Assembly (NCBI GenBank): GCA_013816325.1
Contig: JACDEP010000024.1
Coordinates: forward strand, 1 to 7,007
From: Methylotenera sp.
GTDB lineage: Bacteria > Pseudomonadota > Gammaproteobacteria > Burkholderiales > Methylophilaceae
Length of the DNA stretch: 7,007 nucleotides
Reading direction: 5' to 3'
Shown: positions 1-6,137 of the stretch, piece after piece
Position numbering within the stretch: the stretch's first letter is position 1
Layout of the letters: the number at the start of each line of letters is the position of its first letter
The notes under the pieces: generated by a model
Database searches by the model: none
What the model was told of the DNA's origin: nothing
The model's input: the letters and a program-made list of their open reading frames with translations, nothing else
Program-made: the position numbers and the translations under genes

Positions 1-161
1 CCATGGTCGCGAATAGCGAAACTCATCTTGTTCAAAATTGATTCTGCAGTCTTGCCTATATCGCCAACTTGGCCAGTGATATTAGCAAAATATAAATGCG
101 ATAAAGTAGGTAGACCGATGATTATGCTTAAAAATACTAAAGTAAAAGAATCAGCTAGCAT
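1..161 (-). CDS. N-terminus of an unidentified membrane-anchored protein (partial)
   Basis: The minus strand has an open frame starting at an ATG (161-159) and continuing off the left edge, giving 53 visible residues. The start is well supported: AAAAAGG (174-168) lies six bases upstream of the ATG, and an in-frame TGA lies just before it. The protein opens MLADSFTLVFLSIIIG and continues with hydrophobic and aromatic residues to about residue 25. That looks like a single N-terminal membrane anchor or uncleaved signal sequence. A polar stretch follows (about 26-53, including GQVGDIGKTAES), probably the start of an extracytoplasmic or linker region. This layout is common in bacterial sensor and chemoreceptor proteins, but too little is visible to assign a family. 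It is transcribed divergently from the downstream CHASE3-GGDEF gene, so the two may share the intergenic control region. I am confident that it is a gene and have no firm functional call. Confidence 0.7.
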   Translation of the reverse strand, partial: MLADSFTLVFLSIIIGLPTLSHLYFANITGQVGDIGKTAESILNKMSFAIRDH

Positions 162-280
162 CTCAAGCCTTTTTGAAATTCAAAGGACTTTATAAGAGAT
201 AATTAAATTAAAAAATATAAGTAAGCATCTGAATCGCATGTAAGAATTCAACTACGGTAATGAATTGGTGAATCACTTTG

Positions 281-301
281 CTTCGTCGGTGTCCGATGAA
301 G
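281..301. repeat. 9-bp dyad with 3-base centre upstream of the diguanylate cyclase gene
   Basis: CTTCGTCGG (281-289) and CCGATGAAG (293-301) are complementary at eight of nine positions, and the ninth is a G-T wobble, with TGT between them. No T-run follows on either strand, so it is not an intrinsic terminator. Its place about 95 bases before the start at 396, next to the -10-like GATAAT, suggests an operator for a dimeric regulator or a hairpin in the 5' leader. The dyad is seen directly; the role is inference. Confidence 0.45.
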
Positions 302-380
302 GTAGATAATCTAATAAGATAGCACCTCGAATGTTTCTAGCTTGATTTAGAAAATGTTTGAACTGATGTGTTTATTAATC

Positions 381-388
381 AGAAAGGG
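381..388 (+). promoter_or_regulatory. Ribosome binding site that decides the start of the diguanylate cyclase gene
   Basis: AGAAAGGG ends seven bases before the ATG at 396. The frame is also open from an earlier ATG at 354, but the sequence before that one (TTTAGAAA) is a poor Shine-Dalgarno. The 14-residue extension it would add precedes the natural start of the first membrane segment. I therefore take 396 as the start. Confidence 0.65.
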
Positions 389-395
389 TAACTGC

Positions 396-1583
396 ATGGC
401 CGTATTGGACTATCGTAAACAGATAATTTTCCCCCTAATTACGGCTTCAGTAATTCTGCTAATCGCAATGCTGTGGATTTTTATATCAGCCGAACAATTA
501 ATTCAGCTTGGCAAGAAACAAGTCAAAATCGAAGAGACTCGTTATGAAATAACTATTTTGATAAATGCGATGATAGAAGCTGAAACAGGCCAACGAGGTT
601 ATCTTTTAACCGGTAATGTCCAGTTTTTGGAACCTTACGAAAGATCACTGAATAGCTACTCGCTTCTTCTAGAAAACTTATCAGACATTACTAAAGACTT
701 CCCGTCGCTGACAACGCGTTTACAAGGCTTGCCAGATCTCATTGATCAGAAATTCGATATTATCAAAAGGAATATCCAGACGGAACTGAATGCAGGTTCT
801 TTTGCGCCGCACTTAAGGCCTACTGATAGCGATGGCAAGATCGTTATGGACCAGATAAGAAGCCAGCTGCAAGGCGCTGATCAAGACCTGGCCAAATTAG
901 GAAATGAAGTGAGAGTCCTCGTGAAAACTAAGCTCAAAGAGCTGGTGATGGGATCAATCATTACGATGTCTTTAATCATTGGCATACTGTTATTTAGTTA
1001 TTACCGAACGATATGGCTGTTTGAAAATGCGAAGAATAATCTCAGATTAGCTGAGCAATTCGGGCATCTTGCCATGCATGATGCACTCACCTTTTTACCT
1101 AATCGGCGAAGTTTCAATGAGCATTTAGAGCAAACACTGGCCTCTGCTCAAAGGAAAAAAACATCTTTTGCACTTTTTTATATGGATTTAGACGGGTTCA
1201 AGCGCATCAATGATAATTACGGTCATGATGCTGGTGATGAGGCCCTAATCGCAACTGTAAATAGGATAAAAAGAATAGTGCGAACGTCTGAATTCCTTGC
1301 GCGGGTTGGCGGAGATGAGTTTGCTTTGATAGTAGAAAACTTTGAAACCATTCAGGAACTTGAGCATTTAGCACACCGTATTATTGCGGCGCTCGATGAA
1401 AAACCAATACTTTCTATACTCACCCAAGACATCAAACTCGGGATAAGTATAGGCATCGCTAGCTACCCTGAGCATGCTCAAGACATTGAGGCATTGGTCA
1501 CTGCAGCTGATAGTGCGATGTATCTTTCAAAAAATTCAGGCAAAAATCAATTCCGAATTTTTGATTCGGCCCAGAGAGCTTAA
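396..1583 (+). CDS. Membrane-bound diguanylate cyclase, CHASE3-GGDEF
   Basis: This 395-residue inner-membrane protein probably makes c-di-GMP from two GTP. Residues count from the ATG at 396. A first membrane helix spans about 10-31. A CHASE3-type sensory region follows, with the family hallmark TGQRGYLLTG at 64-73, and a second helix lies at about 184-203, so the sensor faces the periplasm. The cytosolic GGDEF domain runs from about 225 to 390: DALTFLPNRR at 229-238, MDLDGFKRIND at 263-273 and GGDEF at 305-309. The metal aspartate D264 and the guanine-binding N272 and D281 are at the expected spacing, so the active site looks complete. The inhibitory I-site, normally RxxD, reads RTSE (296-299), so product inhibition may be weakened. 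No HAMP domain is visible between helix 2 and GGDEF. The gene converges with the large GGDEF-EAL gene. Enzyme class is confident; the signal sensed is unknown. Confidence 0.93.
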   Translation: MAVLDYRKQIIFPLITASVILLIAMLWIFISAEQLIQLGKKQVKIEETRYEITILINAMIEAETGQRGYLLTGNVQFLEPYERSLNSYSLLLENLSDITKDFPSLTTRLQGLPDLIDQKFDIIKRNIQTELNAGSFAPHLRPTDSDGKIVMDQIRSQLQGADQDLAKLGNEVRVLVKTKLKELVMGSIITMSLIIGILLFSYYRTIWLFENAKNNLRLAEQFGHLAMHDALTFLPNRRSFNEHLEQTLASAQRKKTSFALFYMDLDGFKRINDNYGHDAGDEALIATVNRIKRIVRTSEFLARVGGDEFALIVENFETIQELEHLAHRIIAALDEKPILSILTQDIKLGISIGIASYPEHAQDIEALVTAADSAMYLSKNSGKNQFRIFDSAQRA

Positions 1584-1605
1584 TGACTAAACTTGCTTGA
1601 TTTTT

Positions 1606-1628
1606 AGAAACTTAAATTCTTAATTTCT
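1606..1628. terminator. Weak AT-rich hairpin in the convergent gap, possible transcript end
   Basis: AGAAA-c-TTAA (1606-1615) pairs with TTAA-TTTCT (1620-1628) around the loop ATTC, giving nine A-T-dominated pairs with one bulged C. It lies 22 bases after the stop of the diguanylate cyclase gene. The stem is weak and no good U-run follows in either direction, so it is at best a poor terminator. No stronger candidate was found in 1584-1707. Confidence 0.2.
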
Positions 1629-1671
1629 ATAACAAAATTCTATATAACTGTATTAATCTAGCCTTAGCATT

Positions 1672-1686
1672 ATCGTAGTTTACGAT
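1672..1686. repeat. 6-bp perfect dyad before the 3' end of the GGDEF-EAL gene
   Basis: ATCGTA (1672-1677) and TACGAT (1681-1686) form a perfect 6-bp stem around GTT, extendable by two G-U wobbles on the plus-strand RNA. It lies 22 bases beyond the stop codon of the minus-strand gene. Neither side has a T-run, so a terminator role is doubtful. Confidence 0.25.
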
Positions 1687-1707
1687 GGCAAATTAGAATA
1701 ATTAATA

Positions 1708-4700
1708 CTAAGTTTGTAGCTTGTTTACTTTTAAGTATTGATCAAACAACTCGCTAGTCAAAGGCTGGCTAAACAAATACCCTTGGAAAAAATTACAGCC
1801 GCTCTTATACAAGAATTCCCGTTGTGCTTCGGTTTCAACGCCTTCTGCAATTACTTCCAAACCCAAGCTTTGCGCCAAACCGATAATACTAAAAGCGATT
1901 GTTGCATCATTGGCGTCCTCTAAAATATCCCTGACAAATGACTTGTCAATTTTTAACTGGTCTAAAGGCATCCGTTTCAAATAGGAAAGAGAGGAATAGC
2001 CAGTGCCAAAATCATCCAATGAAAAATAAATACCTCTTTCTTTAAGCCTGTGCATTTTTTCAATAATGTCTTCAAGATTTTCCGCGAACAGGCTTTCTGT
2101 GAGCTCCAATTTAAGTCTATTAGGATTGGCCCCCGTTTGATCTAGTATTCCAAATACTTGCTCTACAAAGTCAACTTGGCGGCATTGCCGTACGCTAATA
2201 TTCACTGCCAAGGTCAATTTAGAAGTCTCACTCCGCATTGCCCATTTCGCTAAAGTAGCGCAAGCAGTTTCCAAAACCCAATGCCCAATAGGTAAGATCA
2301 TTCTGGTTTCTTCAGCAACAGGGATGAACATTGCCGGAGATACCATGCCCCGGTCCGGATGGTGCCAGCGTAATAGCGCTTCAGCTCCCACCACTACCCC
2401 GGCTACATTAAGTTGTGGCTGATAATTTAAAGAAAGTTGATTCTTGATTAGGCATTGACGCAAATCTGCTTCCAAGGAAACTCTAGAAGTCACGTCTAAT
2501 TGCATTTTAGGGTCAAAAAAGCGCAGCGCATTACGGCCCATGGCCTTGGCTTGATACATGGCTAAATCAGCATGTTTGAGCAATTCACTGACATTTCTTT
2601 CCTCGTCTGAGAATAAAGTAATGCCGATACTGGCCGAGCTTTGGTGTTCATAGACACCAAGGCTAAGCGGTTGATTAAGGCTACTTAGCACCTTCTCTGC
2701 TATATTTTTGGTTATAAATGACGCATCAATGGATGATGTACTCAGGTTTTCAAGCATTATTACAAACTCATCCCCACCAAACCGAGCTACGCTATCCGTG
2801 GCACGTACGCAGGCTTTTAGTTGCTCGCCGATTTTTATCAAAAGCAAATCACCTATATCATGACCTAAGGTGTCATTTAATGATTTGAAATTATCAAGGT
2901 CAATAAATAATAGTGCGCCGTATCGGTGGGTACGTGCACACGAATTCAATGCGTGTTTCAATCTATCCAACAGTAAAGTGCGATTCGGTAACTTGGTCAG
3001 CGGGTCATAGAAAGCCAGATATTGAATCTTATCTGCGGCAGCTTTACGTTCCGTGATATTGGTATTAGTAGTAAATACTGATTGCACATTGCCTTGGTCG
3101 TCATAGACCAAAGTCCAATGACTTTCGATCACCAATGTTTCCCCAAATTTAGTTTGTTGCTCAATCTCACCATTCCATTCACCATTTTTTTGTAGCTTTT
3201 CCATGGCAATATTGAAATGCGTGGTATCAGGATAGAGCAATCTTTCGATTAAGCTTCCAATCGCTTCCTCTTTGGTCCAGCCATACAAACGTTCTGCGCC
3301 GAAATTCCAGAACTGTACTCGATGGTCTAAACCACGCACAACAATTGCATCTTGAGCCTTATCCAGCAGTGAAGCCTGCTCTCGAATATGCCGCTCTGAT
3401 TCCAGACGATTCAACTCCGCACCGGCCCTAGCAGCAAATATTTTTATCAATGAACAAACAAAATTGGAATCTTGGTTAGCTTGGGTGAACATCACTGCCA
3501 TTACACCTATAACAGCACCGCTAAGATCGGTTAATCGATGCCTTACACAGGTTTTAAAACCTAACTTTTTTAATGTTGGTAGCTTATTCAAAAAGCTGAG
3601 ATCAGTTAATACTAGATTATCTTTGTTAATGAGCTGGGCGGTGGATTCTGAGTCAATTACTATGTTTAGCTCTTCAAACTCCGAATCATCTTTAACGATT
3701 GCTAGCGTTTGAAGCGTAGCCACATCGCCCGCTTGCAATTTGGCAACAAAGCCCATCTTTGCGCCCGTTGCTTCACACATATTTTTAGTAAGTTGGAGAA
3801 AAAACTTTTGATCAACCATAGTAGAGATGCTGGCAGCTATTTTATATAAAGCAGTATGAAAACGCTGACTTTCTTCTAAAGCACGAATATTTTGGATGCC
3901 GAAAGCCAAGTCATCCGCTAACTCCTGAAACAATTTTATTTCACTGCTTACAACTTCTATTGGCGTTTTGGCATACATAGCAATTAAACCAAATACTTGA
4001 TTGTTATGAATTAATGGCAAACATATAACACCTCGATACCCACTTTTAATCGCCAATGCCGCCCATGGAGCAAAACTAAAATCTTTTAATATATCTTCAA
4101 TGATGACAGCTTGCTCACCTCGGATAGCTCTAGCGGCTGGACCTTGCCCGATATCAACGTTATCCGCCCATGAGAGTTTAATGTCTTTGAGATAAGATAA
4201 GCCTTTGTAATGTGCGATTGGTTTTATTGACTTTTCTGGATCATCAACTGAGTAGCCAACCCAGGCCATCTCATAACAACCCACTTTTACAATCAGTTCA
4301 CATACATCACTAAGCAATTTTGCTTCATTTGTAGACCGGATTAAAAGATTGGTGGATGAGCTTAGTAAGCGCAATGCGCGGTTCACTCGTGCTAGTTCGG
4401 TGTCGGACTTTTTACGATCAGTAACATCCTGGCCAGATACAAGCAAATAAGATACTTTGCCAATCCCATCGCGAATCGGTGATAGCACAAACTCCATTTG
4501 CCTTCGCTCCCCACTCGCTATAAAGTAATCTGTTCCAGCTTGGATAATCTCGCCGTTTAAACCCCTTTTTACGACACTATAGACATCATCCGAGACTTTA
4601 ATATCGCCACCCCACCAGCTCGTATTCCAGAATTTTTTTCCGACTTCCTCCCCCCGTTTGTAACCGCAGGCATTCAAGGCAAGATCATTGATGTCTATGA

Positions 4701-5730
4701 CGATGCCGTCTGAGTCCATCAATCCCTGATATAGATAAGACTGGTTAAAAATGGCGGATAACTTAGCCTCGCTCTTTGCCAAGGCAACTTCCCTGACTTT
4801 TTGCTCAGTAATATCGCGCATAGCCACGACTGCGCCGAGCTTTTTACCATCGCCCCCGAAGATAGGTTGCCCATTACACTTTACTATCCTTGTCGGGTAA
4901 TTTTTTGGAGCAATCAACATTTCTTCGTCTATGACCTTTTCGCCAGCATAGGCCCGGAAAAGCGGTAACTGGGACACGTGCATAGGCGTTTTGCCATCTG
5001 GTAGGTATAAATCGTAGTGTTCTGCCCATTGTTCAGGGGGCAGTTTTTCTTCATACATGCCATGAATCTCACGCGTTATATGGTTAAAGAGCGATAGATT
5101 GCCATTCTCATCACAGGCCACTATTCCTTCATGCAAGTTTTCCAATAGAGCGCTAAGGAATTCCCGCTCTTTTTCCAATCGCTCAGATTGCAGAGTAAGT
5201 CTTTTATTAATTTGATCGCGTTCATTGGATATTTGATCAAGCTTGTTTTTTTGGCGACGCGTTTCCAGCTGCACCATTACTTGATCAGCCAAGGTTTTTA
5301 AAGCTTCAATTTGCAGTTTATTCAATACACGTGGACGAAAATCCCTAACAGCAAGGATACCAAGCGTATAGCCGCCAGGTGAAATGAGAGGAACCCCTGC
5401 ATAAAAACGGATTTGTGGATGCCCTGTTACCATGGGGTTTGAAGAGAAATTAGGATCTAATAAAGTATCTGGAATAATGAAAATGTTTTTCGGAGAGATA
5501 GCCTGTGCACAAAAAGAAATCTCTCGGTCATTCTCACTATCGTTTAAACCTACTGCTGATTTAAACCATTCTCGGTCTTTGTCTATAAAAGAAATAGTAG
5601 CGATAGGAACTTCACAGATGCTAGCTATTAATTGGGTAATGTTATTAAAATCGTTTTCAGACGATGTATTCAAAATGCAATAGGATTGCAGTTCCTCTAA
5701 TCTTGCTTGCTCAGCTTTATCTTTGTTCAT
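1708..5730 (-). CDS. Multi-sensor GAF/PAS protein with GGDEF and EAL domains (c-di-GMP synthesis and hydrolysis)
   Basis: This 1340-residue protein has no membrane helix and should be cytosolic. Residues count from the ATG at 5730. The order is GAF (about 10-160), coiled coil (160-192), PAS (190-310), PAS (320-440), GAF (455-615), GAF (625-780), PAS (782-895), GGDEF (900-1075) and EAL (1085-1330). The first two PAS units end in DITEQK and DVTDRK and the third in NITERK, typical PAS/PAC borders. GGDEF is intact at 985-989, with D944, N952 and D961 and a full I-site RATD (976-979). The EAL domain keeps E1117, N1177, E1209, D1239, D1240, K1260, E1296 and Q1316, the metal and catalytic set of active phosphodiesterases, plus loop-6 DDFGTG and E1212. 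Both activities are therefore possible; many such tandem proteins act mainly as phosphodiesterases, with GGDEF binding GTP. The six GAF/PAS domains suggest several inputs, but no diagnostic ligand motif was recognised. The stop is TAG. Confidence 0.95.
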   Translation of the reverse strand: MNKDKAEQARLEELQSYCILNTSSENDFNNITQLIASICEVPIATISFIDKDREWFKSAVGLNDSENDREISFCAQAISPKNIFIIPDTLLDPNFSSNPMVTGHPQIRFYAGVPLISPGGYTLGILAVRDFRPRVLNKLQIEALKTLADQVMVQLETRRQKNKLDQISNERDQINKRLTLQSERLEKEREFLSALLENLHEGIVACDENGNLSLFNHITREIHGMYEEKLPPEQWAEHYDLYLPDGKTPMHVSQLPLFRAYAGEKVIDEEMLIAPKNYPTRIVKCNGQPIFGGDGKKLGAVVAMRDITEQKVREVALAKSEAKLSAIFNQSYLYQGLMDSDGIVIDINDLALNACGYKRGEEVGKKFWNTSWWGGDIKVSDDVYSVVKRGLNGEIIQAGTDYFIASGERRQMEFVLSPIRDGIGKVSYLLVSGQDVTDRKKSDTELARVNRALRLLSSSTNLLIRSTNEAKLLSDVCELIVKVGCYEMAWVGYSVDDPEKSIKPIAHYKGLSYLKDIKLSWADNVDIGQGPAARAIRGEQAVIIEDILKDFSFAPWAALAIKSGYRGVICLPLIHNNQVFGLIAMYAKTPIEVVSSEIKLFQELADDLAFGIQNIRALEESQRFHTALYKIAASISTMVDQKFFLQLTKNMCEATGAKMGFVAKLQAGDVATLQTLAIVKDDSEFEELNIVIDSESTAQLINKDNLVLTDLSFLNKLPTLKKLGFKTCVRHRLTDLSGAVIGVMAVMFTQANQDSNFVCSLIKIFAARAGAELNRLESERHIREQASLLDKAQDAIVVRGLDHRVQFWNFGAERLYGWTKEEAIGSLIERLLYPDTTHFNIAMEKLQKNGEWNGEIEQQTKFGETLVIESHWTLVYDDQGNVQSVFTTNTNITERKAAADKIQYLAFYDPLTKLPNRTLLLDRLKHALNSCARTHRYGALLFIDLDNFKSLNDTLGHDIGDLLLIKIGEQLKACVRATDSVARFGGDEFVIMLENLSTSSIDASFITKNIAEKVLSSLNQPLSLGVYEHQSSASIGITLFSDEERNVSELLKHADLAMYQAKAMGRNALRFFDPKMQLDVTSRVSLEADLRQCLIKNQLSLNYQPQLNVAGVVVGAEALLRWHHPDRGMVSPAMFIPVAEETRMILPIGHWVLETACATLAKWAMRSETSKLTLAVNISVRQCRQVDFVEQVFGILDQTGANPNRLKLELTESLFAENLEDIIEKMHRLKERGIYFSLDDFGTGYSSLSYLKRMPLDQLKIDKSFVRDILEDANDATIAFSIIGLAQSLGLEVIAEGVETEAQREFLYKSGCNFFQGYLFSQPLTSELFDQYLKVNKLQT

Positions 5731-5738
5731 ATTTATAA

Positions 5739-5744
5739 ACCTGA
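5739..5744 (-). promoter_or_regulatory. Ribosome binding site that decides the start of the GGDEF-EAL gene
   Basis: On the minus strand TCAGGT lies nine bases before the ATG at 5730. The frame also opens at an ATG at 5748, six codons earlier, but only AT-rich repeat sequence precedes that one, with no purine-rich site. The shorter start is preferred. The longer one would add only MVRFIN. Confidence 0.6.
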
Positions 5745-5750
5745 CCATTT

Positions 5751-5780
5751 AATTTAAAAAGCTTTAAATTTAAAAAGCTT
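5751..5780. repeat. Two direct copies of AATTTAAAAAGCTT, 16-base period
   Basis: AATTTAAAAAGCTT occurs exactly at 5751-5764 and again at 5767-5780, separated by TA. The pair sits 20-50 bases upstream of the GGDEF-EAL start codon. Because AAGCTT and TTTAAA are themselves palindromic, 5759-5780 is also close to an inverted repeat. It could be a pair of regulator sites, part of the promoter or leader, or a simple slippage duplication. Confidence 0.5.
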
Positions 5781-5807
5781 AGGTGATAGCGAACATTTTT
5801 TAATAAA

Positions 5808-5836
5808 ACTTTCTCACTTTAAATACATGAGAAAGT
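5808..5836. repeat. Perfect 9-bp inverted repeat with 11-base loop
   Basis: ACTTTCTCA (5808-5816) pairs with TGAGAAAGT (5828-5836). Read on the minus strand, the stem is followed by TTTATT, so it slightly resembles a leftward terminator placed ahead of the GGDEF-EAL gene. On the plus strand it is followed by GTTTAATTATAAGG. Its place between divergent genes also fits an operator. The repeat is seen directly; its role is unresolved. Confidence 0.45.
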
Positions 5837-5899
5837 GTTTAATTATAAGGAGTTAGAGTCATAATGGCAATTTAGTTTCCATCCTATAAAAGTGAGAAA
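5810..5899. repeat. 11-bp inverted repeat bracketing the short plus-strand leader
   Basis: AAAGTGAGAAA occurs on the plus strand at 5889-5899 and, in the opposite direction, at 5820-5810. The left copy overlaps the left arm of the 5808-5836 hairpin, so an RNA spanning the region could form only one of the two stems. The long-range stem would end two bases before the ATG at 5902 and enclose the Shine-Dalgarno at 5846-5853. The match is exact; a regulatory switch is inference only. Confidence 0.4.
5846..5875 (+). other. Strong Shine-Dalgarno followed by a three-codon ORF
   Basis: TAAGGAGT (5846-5853) is close to the ideal anti-16S pairing sequence. The first ATG after it, at 5864, reads ATG GCA ATT TAG, only three sense codons. 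The spacing from GGAG to the ATG is 11 bases, a little long. It may be a minimal leader ORF, the remains of a gene start broken by mutation, or chance. The next ATG, at 5902, is 48 bases past this site and is not served by it. Confidence 0.3.
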
Positions 5900-5901
5900 T
5901 A

Positions 5902-6117
5902 ATGACCAAATCTCTTCATCTATCCTATTCAAATTTACTCACAAATATTGTAAATAAATATTGCGGCGAACATGGAGCGGTAAAACACAACCGTAAAAAC
6001 GTAGAACTGTTTCGTTTGTTTGTTACGTATGATTGTTGCGTATGGTTGTTGCGTACGGTTGCGAAGATACTTATTGTTAATTACTATATTAGCAGGGAAA
6101 AACATCTGAAACGTTAG
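5902..6117 (+). CDS. Doubtful 71-residue hypothetical protein
   Basis: This is an open frame of 71 codons, which I do not recognise. The protein is basic and ends in REKHLKR. A moderately hydrophobic stretch at about 46-62 (CVWLLRTVAKILIVNYY) is too interrupted by charge to be a sure membrane helix. Only GTGAGAAATA precedes the ATG, a weak ribosome binding site. Codons 41-53 lie wholly inside a 13-bp tandem repeat, which is not a multiple of three, so the same DNA unit is read in three different frames. That is odd for a constrained protein. In AT-rich DNA an ORF of this size can arise by chance. It may be a non-coding stretch that carries the repeat. I list it because it is the only plus-strand frame between the divergent region and the 157-codon ORF, which begins 20 bases later. 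Confidence 0.22.
   Translation: MTKSLHLSYSNLLTNIVNKYCGEHGAVKHNRKNVELFRLFVTYDCCVWLLRTVAKILIVNYYISREKHLKR
6022..6060 (+). repeat. Three tandem copies of a 13-bp unit, GTTGCGTATGGTT
   Basis: The units are 6022-6034 (GTTACGTATGATT), 6035-6047 (GTTGCGTATGGTT) and 6048-6060 (GTTGCGTACGGTT). Units 1 and 2 differ at two positions and units 2 and 3 at one. The sequence after the third unit begins GCGAAG, so there is no full fourth copy. The reverse complement of TACGGTTG (6054-6061, from unit 3) occurs at 5988-5995 (CAACCGTA). The units are richer in GC than their surroundings and each carries a CGTAYG core. Confidence 0.6.
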
Positions 6118-6137
6118 TACAAGATTATTAAGAAAAC

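Larger units (their letters stand above)
162..395. promoter_or_regulatory. Divergent intergenic region between the left gene and the CHASE3-GGDEF gene
   Basis: These 234 bases separate two divergently read genes and must hold the promoters of both unless they are read from farther away. The left half (about 185-230) is very AT-rich. I found no convincing sigma-70 pair at good spacing. GATAAT at 305-310 resembles a -10 box for the rightward gene, but the nearest -35-like TTGCTT (279-284) is 20 bases away, which is too far. The only clear structure is the dyad at 281-301, listed separately. A 9-base odd palindrome, GTGAATCAC, sits at 268-276. No tRNA, small ORF or riboswitch was recognised. Confidence 0.45.

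Noticed and set aside
354..395. Upstream in-frame ATG giving the cyclase 14 extra residues
   Set aside because: Its ribosome binding site is poor, whereas the ATG at 396 has AGAAAGGG at ideal spacing. The extension adds no recognisable signal.
162..395. Possible c-di-GMP riboswitch ahead of a c-di-GMP enzyme gene
   Set aside because: I could not find the conserved GEMM core or its paired-stem layout. The only dyad is a short simple hairpin.
1738..1923. Plus-strand open frame of 61 codons
   Set aside because: It lies wholly antisense to the EAL domain coding sequence, whose protein is strongly conserved. It has no ribosome binding site and no recognisable product.
3464..3712. Plus-strand open frame of 82 codons
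   Set aside because: It is antisense to the third GAF domain. The composition reflects the opposite strand, and there is no independent gene signal.
5432..5683. Plus-strand open frame of 83 codons
   Set aside because: It is antisense to the first GAF domain, which is clearly coding on the minus strand.
5808..5836. Intrinsic terminator
   Set aside because: The stem is AT-rich, the following U-run is weak, and no minus-strand gene to its right would need it. It is kept only as an inverted repeat.
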